Assembly: GCA_033439255.1 (NCBI GenBank)
Contig: CM065878.1
Span: 3,844,001-3,908,000 of the forward strand
Direction: 5' to 3'
Source of the DNA: Hericium rajendrae
Lineage: Eukaryota > Basidiomycota > Agaricomycetes > Russulales > Hericiaceae
DNA: 64,000 bases
The position numbers were made by a program, and so were the translations under genes. The number at the start of each line of letters is the position of its first letter. The stretch's first letter is position 1. Below are positions 22,629 through 34,212 of the stretch, one piece after another. The notes under the pieces are model-generated. The model did not search any database and was not told where the DNA came from. It saw only the letters and a list, made by a program, of their open reading frames with translations.

Positions 22629-25600
22629 TTACCCGAAGGTCGCACCGGGTGCAAGCGGCCGAACAGGAGTGCCTGCGTTATCAGCCCCCGTGAACGGCAC
22701 CTGTATAACGTCAGAGACTATGAAGGAACAAATGAAAGGTGAACTCTCACAGTATTCCCCCACCAGGTCAGAATGTTAGTTGTTCCGATCTGAGCAATGC
22801 CCGTTAGCGTGAGCTAAGTCACAATATGGAAGGACTGAACAGTTCCATTCTTAGGGAATTGCAGGCTGATTGTCGGATAAGACTGTCAGTTCTGTCCAGG
22901 TCTTGAAAAAAAAAGAAGTGACGTACCAGAAGAATATGATGAGGATCGAGACAGCTGTCCCCGAATCCAAAGCCGCCGAAAGAACGTCTAGATTCGAGCA
23001 AAGAGGTGAGCGACACCGCCTCTGGCCATTTCAATATGGCACTTACAATTGTACTTCGTCCACCACGAGAAGTGACGTCTGTCGGGATCTCTCAGCTCAC
23101 GGCCGGAGTCGTAGAAAATTAAACCACTACCTTCTGATTGCATATTGGAAGATAAACCCGACAATGCTGAAAACGAGTGTGAGCGAAAACATCGGCGCGG
23201 AAGAGGGTGGACATACGCCCACGGCACGTAGTTCAGCGCGGTGGCCGGAGGGATAAGACCTGTGCCGTTGAAAATGACGGGGCTAAAACCCTATCAATGA
23301 GGTTGCCGATCTCGAGACGTTGCAGATTAACATACAAGCTGAATAGCAGTCAGTTTAGTAAGTCATTGGGAAGCAATCATTGATCAAGCGTACTTGATAT
23401 ATTTGAAGAAGCTGTTAGGCCACTTCTTCGTGATCGCCCACGGGACGACAGGAGCAATTGTCCCGACGAGGAAGAAGAACAGCAGAGCTGTACATCCTCA
23501 TGAGTACATTTGCCTTCTGCGTATGAGTTAAAACTCACGACTAGGAGATACACACAGGTTAGTGAATCTTTCAATATGAAAACAAAAAGATGTCACGACT
23601 CACTAGTACGTCTGTCCCTTGGAGAACTGAAGACCAGGACCTATGACACCTGGAGAAAAACAAGCTCGAACTTAAATTGATGACAGGATGACGTTACAAG
23701 GCCGACGTACCCCAAATGATGGATGCCGTGCCGAATACTTCGGTGCTGGGACAAATAAACCTGAAGAACGCATCGGAGACTACTCTGAGCTGGCGTAGAG
23801 TGGAGACGTACCCATCCTTCTGCGTCGGTGAACATAGGTCGCTATTACAAGGATCAATTATTAGACACATCCTTGTCGCAATGCATATAACACGCACGGA
23901 ATGTTGGTGAACATCCACGCCTGGACACCCAACTGGACAGTTCCAGCCACGACCGTCGCAACGATCTGAGACCAGAACATTGGCTTCGGCGCAATCTTCA
24001 TGTAGTGCCCAAGCTTGAAGTCTGACGTGAAAGTCAAGGCTTGCGCCATTGTCTGCTCATCCCATCAGTATGTTTCAAGTACGCTGGACACGCTAAATGA
24101 CTAACGATATAGCCCCAGGTCTTGAACATCATCATGGCAACCGGGCGGCCGGGCAATGCGTATCTGCAGCCAACCTGCATTCAGACCACGCCCTAACATA
24201 CAGGAATAATAATGCGCACCCAATGATGAGCTCCGTGATCACGCTAGTGCGCAGTTAGACAAGTACAATTGTCGATAAGCTTCGGTCTCTTACTTCAATC
24301 CGACCTGCTGGTTCGTGATGGCCTGGATCATACCAACAGGTATGACATAGGTGAAGGCTACAAAGCAAAGGTCGTCAATAATCCTTCACAGGGCACGAAA
24401 TCAAGTCGGAAATTGCTCTTACAAATGACAAGACCCAGAACAAACGCCCAGACGGGCATTTGGGTCGGCCACACCTCAATGCTGATGACACCGAACACAA
24501 ACATTGAGATGAAGATGATGGCATACCACCAGTCAGGCACTGTGGTGGTCGGCATCAGACATCTGGATGCAACAGCAAGTAAGGAGAGCGCCTGCCTTGT
24601 TGGTACCGAGCCATGAGCCGGGCGTGAATGTCGGGTTGTTCATGCAATGCACGCCGAGACTGGACCCAGATCTGCTTGCGGAAGTAGAGTAATGCATGCA
24701 TGAGGGTAGCTGTGATGGAGGCAAAGGACAGTCTGGAAGAAGATATATAAGTCAGAAGATCCAAAGGCACATTGTCTTTCAAATACATGCGTACCCATAT
24801 GACATGGCGAAGGTTGTTCTGATAAATGGCGTCAGTCTGTAACTGTTTGACTGGCTTCAAGATACCCACGAGAGGAACAGAGGGCTGTATGCCTTGTATG
24901 CCTCGATATTCAGTGTTGAGTCCTCATTGAGAATGCGCGTGACATTGTAGGCTTGCATCTGGTTGTCGTAAGACGTCCGAGATGATATCCTATCCAAGCG
25001 ATCTATCGTTAGAGATATGATACGAAAATATTGCGACCCTGGTACTCACGGCATGAACTCGCTGAACCATGTGTTGGTGAACTAGATTTACATGAGAGGC
25101 TTGCCCATGTCGCGGAGCGAGGGATACCCACATAGAGCGCAGGCGTGACAATCCCTGAAAAAATCAGTGCTTAGAAACTGGTCTCATAAGTATCGCTATC
25201 ATCACACTCACAGAAGAAAATCACGAAGCCCGCAAAGATATTGGCCTCAGCCCACCCTGTCGTATACGCATACTGGGGTAAGATGCATTGAGGGATCGTA
25301 TAGGAAACGTCGTACAAGGCGTGGCAAGAGGAGAGCCGATGTAGCTGAGATGTTGAACACATGAGCGTCGGCCATCTAGCGAGGATACATAGCACGCACG
25401 CAATCTGACTCCAGTCAAAGGTGACTACGGACATGCCCTGTTTATAGCATCATATATCAGCGCTATGGAAGAAAAGCCATATTTTTATTCGTTTACCAGG
25501 CCGTGAACATAACTGCATCGGGACAGATTGTCAGAAGTTTTCACAGATAAGAAAGCTGTGGACATACCCGAACAGCTGGGAGATGGCTGAGAACAAGGGT

Positions 25601-26879
25601 CAGACTATTGGTTGGAAGAGCCGCAGAGTATCTGCTTACTGGTATTCTCCGGACGAATCCAAGTGACCCACGAGAAGAAGGACAAGGCTTGGACTACGCC
25701 GAGGTTCAGCAGTCAGCATCCTATTCTTAGATTCAATAAATTTGGATACTTACAGATATAGCCCGGGAAGAAGTCTGGTTTTGAACGGTCAGCCGACTCC
25801 CGAGAGGTAAGTAGATGACATGAACGTACACCAGCAAAAGGTCGCGAGGAACGCGTACAAGAAAAACCGCTCTCGGCTGATACCCCCGCGGTTACCAATG
25901 CCGGAGTATTGCTGGGAGTGCAACGTGTTGAATAGAGCACAGTTCACCAGGTTGGCGGGCCAGATCATGGACGGCGGGGAAACGAGGAACCGCTTTGCAA
26001 TGCCACCAATGGAGAAACCGATGAGCTGGGTGGACATCACCACCATCCACTGGTCTGTGATGAACATAAGTAACACGTCAGAGGAAAAGAGTAATGACTT
26101 ACAGATAAAGTTGTAGTTCTGATTATAATACACTCGTTGCACGGCTACGATGTCGGTCTGTTGGCGGGAGCGTAAATCTTTGTTCATTTACGACTTCTCA
26201 AACTGGCAACACGAACCGCATAGGCTGATCCAGCGCCAACGGACGCCATGATCTGCGAAAGGCTTAGAAGCGCACTTGAATTCCAAAGAATGGATCTTAC
26301 CGTAACAAGGACGTGCTCCTTCACTGTAAACGGACCCGGATTCAAAGAGTGACCAAAAATCCTCCAGCGAGGCATATAAGCAGCCCAAGCCCGGCCAACC
26401 GGGAAACTGAGCAACTGGGCAACGATTCCTGTAATATTGACGGAGGGAAAGCGGAAGAAGAAGAATTGGTTCAAGCCGGGGATGACGATGGCCCAAGCGA
26501 TGCCGATGACCCATGTCCGAATCGTAGACACGGGTATTTCCGGGTCATCTGTGTTGGCGACGGCGGAGCGCACCTCGGGATATGGAGACTCATCGTCGAG
26601 ATCGATGAGGTGGGACTTGTCCAGGTTCGGGTCGTCGAACTGGGCGCCAGTGATCTCCTGCAGAGGTGTTAGACTAAGTCTCGATCATCGCATGCCTATC
26701 ACTTACAGCTATGACCTCCGCTATTGTCGAATATCAGTACTTTGAGGGGAAGATAACGGACGGGAGGACACACCCTTGTTTATGCCATAACCGAGCTCGG
26801 AATCGGCCTTCTCATCTCGCAGAGATGCGCTTTCCTTGCGTTCAGAGTCGACAGAGATGGGCGAAATGGGTTCCGCCAT
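22629..26879 (-). CDS. OPT-family small oligopeptide transporter
   Basis: Proton-coupled multi-pass transporter of tetra/pentapeptides and related substrates, at plasma or internal membranes. The start at 26879 (MAEPISPISVDSERKESASL) leads into EITGAQFDDPNLDKSHLIDL and the OPT N-terminal signature region DDPEIPVSTIRTWVIGI, then NQFFFFRFPSVNITGIVAQL and FPVGRAWAAYMPR. Further blocks: FSIGGIAKRFLVSPPSMIWP, YSGIGNRGGISRERFF, FDWSQIA, LTPALYV, EVWPTQMPVWAFVLGLVIC, NQQVGLKVITELIIGYALPG, KLGHYMKIAPKPMFWSQIVA, FGTASIIWGVIGPG, FSPVIFNGTGLIPPATALNY, RRRWFNFWSKYNYVTSAALD. It ends in NILTWWGNTV...GADNAGTPVRPLAPGATFG. Roughly twenty exons, many very short, typical of fungal OPT genes; not every boundary was resolved. 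Confidence 0.9.
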
Positions 26880-28134
26880 GGTGACACCTGGAACCTCTCA
26901 AACCTATTGACGTGCTTAAATGACAAAAGCTCGCTGTAGGAGCGCACAGATCCAAATGCACTCCACGTTAGTTCTCGTACCTGAGAAGCATGGACGATAA
27001 CGGCTTCAATATGGGGCTCCCAAGAATGAGTGATGAGGTTGCACGGTCGAGGAAGTGAAGGAGATAACTTGAAATAGAACGGCCATTTCGTATCGCACGA
27101 GTATCATATGTCGGTGGCCCTGGAGGAGCACGTTGCGGTTCACAGGCTTGGTGAGATGGACAAACCGAGAAATGTATAGCCATCCCACGCTAGCAGTCAT
27201 AATCTACGTTAATTACTTGGCATGTTTGATTTTTCATCCACAAGTTTGCGCTGCGAAAGAATGGACAAAATGAATCCCGAAGGGTAAGCATGATAGCGGT
27301 CAATTATCAAGATGAGACATACTTGGTCCACCGTTGGGGATTGAGAGACTCTGAGTGAGTTACAGTAATAGAAATGAAAGCTACTCTGGACGCCATGCTC
27401 CGAGCTGTGATCATTGGCGGAACCATGAGATCGCTGGCATAATCCTTTGGGTTCAAGCCAAGAACGACGAAGCGACCTGCCACCAAAGGAGATAGACTAG
27501 TCCCACGACAGAACATATTGGTAGATATAGAGTAGCCAAATGATAAGTGACCACTGTTGCAAAATCCGGAGTGGAGCGTATTGCTTCAACGTCGAAGATA
27601 GGCGCTTCTCGTGAGCAACATGCCCACGAAAGCATGTGGTCCAATTAGATGCACAGCAATCAGCGATCGCCATGCATCTTCCCGGCTTCCGAAACACGAA
27701 GGAGTATCTGAATAGTCGACCTCGTCGACTTCGAAGTGGATGAGCTGTGAGTTTGCATGCGAAGGGAACGAAAGAGAGAACTGAGAAGGAGCTAAAGATC
27801 GAAAAGGAAATCAAACACGAGCACGTGACGAGCGACGGGGAGCACGGGAGCGGTCTTCCCCACGCGCGTGGGTCTCTTCTTCCCTCTTCCACCGGCCGCC
27901 AGCAGTTCGTGAGCTCGTTGTGCCCAAAGTGACCCTCCTTTCACGCGTTATCAAACGATCTATAGAAAAGTTCAGGTGCCGGATCCAGTTCGACGTGCTA
28001 ACCCGGGTTTCAAGGCTATAGGCATGCGCAAGGGTCAGGTCAATCGAGAAACAACTGTCGCGACCTAGCTCTCATCTTATCCTCCATTAAGAAATCTCCA
28101 CCAAACTTCCCTCTTGAAAGATCCGTCGAACGTC
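26880..28134. promoter_or_regulatory. Divergent intergenic region between OPT and GT25 genes
   Basis: 1.25 kb between two divergently transcribed starts, so both promoters must lie here. No conserved ORF was seen; short ORFs (for example 27497-27892 minus) lack family features. No clear regulatory motif can be named. Confidence 0.4.
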
Positions 28135-29555
28135 ATGCTACCCCGAATTTTCCGTGTTTTGCGCTTAGCGTCCGTTTCGCCCAGCCAATCTCATTCAAGG
28201 CATCTGGTCGCCTTCCTCATAGCCACGCCGCTCGCTATCTGCCTCTTCGTGGCCCTTGTGCTCTCACAACCTCCACTTGTGCTCTATCTCGCCTTCATCA
28301 CCCCATTCTGGCTTGAGAATGCCGCGCGAGGCACTATCATCAACTCCTCTGGACCTTCGTCGAGTTCCGTCTTTCCTTTGACGCCATCTGCAACAGCTGC
28401 ATCAGATGGTTCTCCAGCGAATGCCGAGAATACCTCTAGCGCACTCGGAATAGCATCCAGGGTCTATGTCATCTCGCTTCCAGAACGCACTGATCGCCGG
28501 CAGCAAATGGACTACCTGGGAGCTGCCCTCGGCCTGGAGTGGTCCTACGTCGACGCCTTCAATTCCAGCAACCCGGCCATCACTGCTATCTCTCGCCAAG
28601 TCCGTCTGCTGCGCCAGAATGTCGCCTCTGCCTCCAGGTCCGCGACACTTCCTGACGCTGCTTACGATGGGATGCACACACCTGTGTTTCATTGGCCTGA
28701 CGACATCGCCGTCTTAGCTCGCGAGCACGGCCCCCTCCTACCCGCCGGGGCCGATCTGTGGACCCCTCGGCCAGTGTCTCCGAATAGAATCGACCAGCTC
28801 GAGCCCGTCTCCATGAAGGAACGTCCGCGCCCAGGCATGCGCGCGAAGCAGCTCGAGCTCGCATGTACGCAAGATAACAAGCTCCTCGCGCACTTCTCTG
28901 CGCGCCTGCCCCCGCACCGGATTTTGACGGCCGCAAAAATCGCATGCTGGCACTCGCACATGCAGGTCATCCGCGAGATCGTTAACAGCGATGACGACGC
29001 GCCCGCCGCTATCGTGCTCGAGGACGACATCGACATGGAGCGGGACATACAGGCTCGGCTCGAGGCGCTCTGGCCTGCCCTGCCGGCAGACTGGGACATC
29101 GTATATCTAGGTACGAAGTCTTGAATTCAGCATGGTCAAGCGCTCGAATCACAGTAAAACAAATAGGTCATTGCTGGTCCGACGAAGCGCAACACCCTGC
29201 CATACACACCGTGTCCCCGGCCTTCGACGGCTCAACGGACCAGGCCCCTCGCCACGGCGCGTCATCCCTCCATCCGTCCGCAGCGCCGAAGTGCACGCAC
29301 GCATACGCGCTGTCCCGCGTCGGCGCCCGCCGCGTATTGCTCCATCTGCGGCACGCGCCATTCGCGTACTCGCGCGCAGTCGACCAGGCGCTCGCATGGT
29401 TGGTGCGCAGCGGGCGGTTGCGCGCATACAGCGTGGTGCCGCCTGTTCGTGTGCAGCGGAAGGTCGTCGACAGCGATGTCATGCCCGGACGGGGAAGCCT
29501 GTGGAAGGAGAAAGTTGATGAATGGAGTCTTTGGGTAAACAGAGAGATAAAGTAG
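28135..29555 (+). CDS. Glycosyltransferase family 25 type II membrane protein
   Basis: Two exons (28135-29110 and 29167-29555; 56-nt intron GTACGA...TAG) encode 454 residues. A cytosolic N-terminus is followed by a signal-anchor helix at residues about 23-60 (FLIATPLAICLFVALVL). The GT25 domain begins at VYVISLPERTDRRQQM (residues about 112-128), contains KIACWHSHMQVIREI and the LEDDIDM metal/nucleotide-sugar motif, then DWDIVYLGHCW across the splice site. The C-terminal part has KCTHAYALSRVGARRVLLHL, a conserved GT25 block. Expected location is the Golgi lumen. Donor and acceptor sugars are unknown; bacterial relatives add galactose to LPS and animal relatives modify collagen, neither of which need apply here. 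ATG 28135 is the first in frame after upstream in-frame codons lacking ATG. Confidence 0.88.
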
Positions 29556-29700
29556 ATTGTGGGCACAGCGATGTCGAATGTTCAACGGGAATATAAATAT
29601 CTATTCAACGAAAAGTTGGATAAAGATGATGGGGTTGTACAACATGCGGAATACAAAGCAGAAGATGTAAAACAAGACGTGACAAAGTGAAACGCGAAGG
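29556..29700. terminator. Convergent 3' region of GT25 and APC11 genes
   Basis: 145 bp between the GT25 stop (+) and the APC11 stop (-). AT-rich (AATATAAATATC near 29590), as expected for overlapping fungal polyadenylation regions. Assigned by position only. Confidence 0.35.
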
Positions 29701-30108
29701 TCAACTGCCATTCGGCGCGACCTTCCTCTCCGCCGTCACTGCAAACCCAATCAGCGCCCCATCACCCGATCCCAAAAGACACGATGAACGCACCCCACGG
29801 CCGCCGGTCCATCGGACACTGCTGCTTCGACGACGCGGTCCCAATCCACTTCAGCAAACAGTGCATATGGAAAACATGCGTGCACTCCCCCCAAACTGCG
29901 CCCGTCAGCACCACGCGCGTACCCAAAGCAAAGCACGAGACTCACTCAGCGGACAGTCGTCGCCGGGGACCTTGCACGACGGGCAACAGCCCTCGTATGG
30001 CACGCGGCAGATCCCGCAGACGTCCTCGTCCTCGTCGCTCTCGTCCTGCCGGCCTGTGTCCCATTGCCATTGCGCGATTGCGTGCCACTGCTTGACTTTG
30101 ACCTTCAT
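29701..30108 (-). CDS. APC11: Anaphase-promoting complex subunit 11 (RING-H2)
   Basis: Catalytic RING subunit of the APC/C E3 ligase, which recruits the E2 for cyclin and securin ubiquitination. Three exons, 30108-29946, 29895-29794 and 29738-29701, give 100 residues. It starts MKVKVKQWHAIAQWQWD, with an acidic insert before CGICRVPYEGCCPSCKVPG and DDCPLIWGECTHVFHMHC, then LLKWIGTASSKQQCPMDRRP and the tail WVTAERKVAPNGS. All RING-H2 zinc ligands are present, including the extra APC11 cysteines. The acidic insert (DESDEDED) is within family variation. Assignment is essentially certain. Confidence 0.96.
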
Positions 30109-30818
30109 GATGTCCAGAGTCGGTTTTCGGGAAGGAGACGGGGAACAGCTGAGACAGTGGGCTCTCGAATGGGCGGACTTGGAAAGGGCGGTTGACTTGT
30201 TGAGCGTGACAAACTGCGACGCGTCGTGTGTTTGCATCTATGTACGCGACGGTCTGCGCGACACGCGATCGGCTTCGATATGAGAAAAACGTGGGACGTT
30301 CCGTTCCGTGGCTCCGAGCCGAGGTCATTTACAAACGCGGACCCACGATCCACAACGACCACGCCGAGAGTGAAAAGAGAACGAGAACTAGCTTCCAATA
30401 TATATTCGGGAGATATGCGGTAATAATACATGTATCGTATAGGCTTCTTTCCCCAAGCCAAAGTCTCCAGGATACCGAATGCGGACCCTCCGACACCTGT
30501 CCATAGTACAACCCAAACAACACCACCCCGACAGAAGATGCACATATTAACACCGCGAGCACGTAAACGACAAAACAAGAAGAACTGATGTACAGGAGCG
30601 AACACGACGACGGGGAATATTTATATACCTAATGCGCGGCAGTCCAACATAGTGGGATATGGATATGGCAGATCGACCGATCAGGCTTCGAGATTCGTAC
30701 AGGCAGCTCTTGCTGCATTATAAACAAAATTCTGAGATGTGAGTAACGCGTTGGGACGGGCTGGCTGGCTGGCTTGAGTTGTGACATGGATGCCAGGTCA
30801 TGCACACGCCAAAGGTAA
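30109..30818. other. Intergenic between APC11 and PSP1-domain genes
   Basis: Holds the APC11 promoter and the PSP1 gene 3' flank. No further gene supported. Confidence 0.4.
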
Positions 30819-33045
30819 TTATTGGTCATAGCCAGGCCCTTGCAAGGAGGCCATCCAGATTCGCGTTTTGTACAGCCTGGAAATAGAACGAGTCCGTGAG
30901 CATATTGTCAGAATAAAGACAGCGGACGGCTTACCGGAAGAGCTCGCGAACCAATTCGCGGAAATCGATTCTCTTTTCGGCAATGAAATAGAACGTTAAT
31001 TTACGCCGGTCCCTGTACACCACGTCAGCGTATTGCTCTAGTACACGAAGGTGTTGCACGTACCATTGGTACTCGGCATCGATGACCTCCATCGGCAGCT
31101 TCTTCTGCCTGACCTTGGACTGGCACAGTTGAAGCGCCTTCATTTCGTCTTGGATCTTCGTCACCAGCAGCCTGCCAAATCATCAGTTATATAATCCCTC
31201 AGAACGACCAAGTCACTCACTGCGTATCCTGCGCTCCCGCCTTGCCATAAATCATCTTCGGATTAATCTCCTTCTTTGCCCCCGCGCTAGGCGGGCCCGT
31301 CGTCCCGCCTGGGCTTACTGGCGCATCGCCTCCCGCGCGCGCAAGTTGCTGCCGCTGGAACGCCTCCACCTCCGCCAGCGTGATCGTGTCGTTCACGACC
31401 TTGCCGAGGTCCTTCCCGCGGTCCGCCTCGACGATCACGAGGTCGCCGACGCGGATGTCAAGCGCGAGGTCCGTCGCATAGAACAGGTCCGTGCGCCCCG
31501 CCTTGAACTCGACGATGTACAGCGGGCACGAGGCCGGCACCGCGTGCAGCGGTACGCCCTTACCGAGCTCGCTCAGGTTCGCAGACGCGCCCGACTCGGA
31601 CGGTCGCCGCTGTGCAGATGATGCGAACATGCCTTGCATGCTGCGACCGCTCGTGGGCGAGATCGGTGAGGTGAGGCCCACACCGCGTCCGTAGGAGGCG
31701 GGGACACCGTCGTGCGTCTGGATGGCGATGTATTGAATACCCTGGCCGGGGATGAACCGCGCGGCGAGGTTTGACGGATGCTGTTGTTGCTGGGAGACGA
31801 AGTCTTGCGGCTGGTTGAATCCGGAACTCTCGCCGGAGGAAACTCCGCCTTCGCTGGGTGATCCGAAGCCCTGCCGCGGTGCAAAGCCGCCGCCTGGAAT
31901 CGACAGGTTGAGCGGCTGGTAGGGCGAAAGGCGTTCTGCGGTGGGCGGGCTGCGCGAGAGGGGCGCGTAGATGGGCAGAGACGACGGCTGGCTCGGCGGC
32001 ATGTTTGATGACGTTGGTCCGGGACCATCCCTGCTCAAGCTCATCAGGTTGAGGTCGCTCGCAAGATCTTCGTCCGTGAGAAGAAGCCCTCCACGACCAT
32101 ATGACGATCCAGGGAAGATGGTTGGGCGCGTGGGCTCGTCGGTATCGAGTCCCGGGGCATTGAATCCGACGATTCCGCGGCGTGGTTGAACAACGCTGAC
32201 ACTGTGCCGCCGGCTTGTCGTCCCGCTCCCGCCACCACCGTTCTCATCCCGCGGCGGGTTCATGCCCGACCAGAGTTCGCGAAACGCGGAACCGTCATCG
32301 AGGAGGATCTGCCCGACGTCGCGCATGAACGGGCTCATATTCGACGCATCCACTTGCTGGCGGCTGCGCGAGTAGCCATTGCCCATCGGAGCGCCTGTCG
32401 GCGATGACGAGAAGTTGGACGGAGATCGCCCCGTGGCACCAAGGACCCATACCGGCTTCCGCCTGGAGGTTTGATCTCGCCGTAGCGCGAGCCCGGGATA
32501 CTCTGTGGATTCGAGCCGAGGCTCGAGTCGCCCCAAGGAGGCAAGCCAGACGACAGCGGGCTGCCTATAGGCTGCGGACGCGACGTCGTCGCGAGCGACT
32601 GAGACCGACTGCGCGTGAGATCCGCCGCGTAACTTCGCCCGCGCGCCGGGAGCGACGGTGGGACGTAACGCTCGTCATACGTGTCGGAGAGCGCCTCGGA
32701 CTCATCATCCTCGAATGTGGATGTGAACGCCCGGCCTTCATGTAGCGAGGAGAGCGACCCCTGAAGTCCCGGTGCCGTCGCGGAGAACGAGGAGCTGCGG
32801 GTCGGGATGGTGGGTAGAGCGCCAGTGAAGCGCTGGCTGGCCCAGGGCGAGCTGCCGCGCCCGAGATTCGGGGAGAGACCAGGCTGAGGCGGGAGGAAGT
32901 TCTGCCCGGATGTGCGTGGGGGCTGGCTCGCAGCCCTCTCCCTCAGAGATTGAGGCCCGGAGTCGGAGCCATGGCCGGAGACGAATCGATTCCTGCGATC
33001 CGCGTCATCCGGCTGCTGCATACCATTCGTATTGGATTGAGACAT
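30819..33045 (-). CDS. PSP1-domain protein
   Basis: The PSP1 C-terminal domain is named after yeast Psp1, a suppressor of DNA polymerase alpha mutations linked to P-body/mRNA roles; molecular function is unclear. The start at 33045 (MSQSNTNGMQQPDDADRRNR) begins a long Ser/Pro/Gly-rich region with GSRYGSL, then MSPFMRDVGQILLDDGSAF. The domain starts around YIVEFKAGRTDLFYATDLAL (about 31530) and continues IRVGDLVIVEADRGKDLGKV. Two introns then join KALQLCQSKVRQKKLPMEV to DAEYQWDRRKLTFYFIAEKR, and a third leads to LFRLYKTRIWMASLQGPGYD and the stop. The order and the basic RDRRKLTFYF block are diagnostic. One single-base frame slip lies near 32445. Confidence 0.88.
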
Positions 33046-34212
33046 TGCAAGCAGTGTGCCCAGGTTGAGGATGTGCTGAAGGTTCTGTACGGCCGCCAGC
33101 TTTGCGTCGCGTGGGTGTGTCAGAAATTATTGAAGGACGTGAAAAGCGGGTCGTTTCGGATATTTCTCGGCCGAGTGTTTTGCGTTAGGGCAAGAGGTCG
33201 TGGGTACAATCTGGGAGGCTGTGAGTGGATAGAGTTGCGAAGAATGAAGAACGATGGACGCGCACATTACACTTGTGTCGCGGGAGCGCAGAAATGCAGG
33301 TCGTAAAGTCGTGGGCCGAATCTTGTGACCCTATGAGTCAGACGGACAGTCGGTGCGGCTCTAAGCTGCAGAAAGCAATAAGAAAACGAGTAAGAGAGTC
33401 TACTGGGTGATTGGAAGACGACAGCAAGCAGGTCTATGAGGGTAGAAGCGAAGAGGAGCAGATGAGGATGAGTGGGGGACGAGAGCAAGCCATGGGAGCA
33501 GCGGCGCTTGACCGAGACCAGCTGATCGTGCCTCGTCCTCGGCTCAAGCTCCTTTCCCCACTGCTTTCGCTTCCGCCACCCATCACATGTCCCCCGCTCG
33601 TGTGCTTCACTCCCGACGCCCGACACCGCCCCGACGTCCTCGTCGTCGTCAGATATCCCCGTGAGCTCAGCCGCATGACAATCACAGAGCGCGCTCCACC
33701 ACGCGCACAGGCCATCTGACCTCAGTTCTTCATTCATGAAGAACATCAAGCTATTCGTACCCTATTCTCGCAGCCCTGCCAGTCACTGCGAAGCGAAGCA
33801 TCCGGAAGCAATCCTCATGTCTACAGTCGTTACGGTAAATAGCACGCCGTTTGAATCAACATATAGTATGCTGTACAGCCCATATGCCTCCGAGCGAGTC
33901 CATCTAAGCCTGACGTCAATCAGCCCCTAATCACGCGCCGAGATCCGTTCCCCAACATGCGTCGGATGTCGTCCGCCGCGTCGACGCGGCGTGCGACGTG
34001 CGCGAGACATCCACCCCTGTGGTACTGCAGTCGACATAGCGGACACGGCCCAGCCAACTGGTGACCTCGAGGTCCGCGCTCACCGAGCGCGAAGATCACC
34101 GGTCCGAAGCAGCACAGCCGGCAACACCCCGACACCTGGAAGCGAGCGCAAACCCGTCCTTCCCATTGGACCCGCGGAGCCAAATGGCAGTCGATCATCG
34201 GTGCGGGGACGC
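33046..34212. other. Intergenic between PSP1 and Rgp1-like genes
   Basis: About 1.2 kb containing the PSP1-gene promoter and the Rgp1 gene 3' flank. ORFs up to 160 codons (33267-33749 minus) overlap others and show no family signal. Confidence 0.4.
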
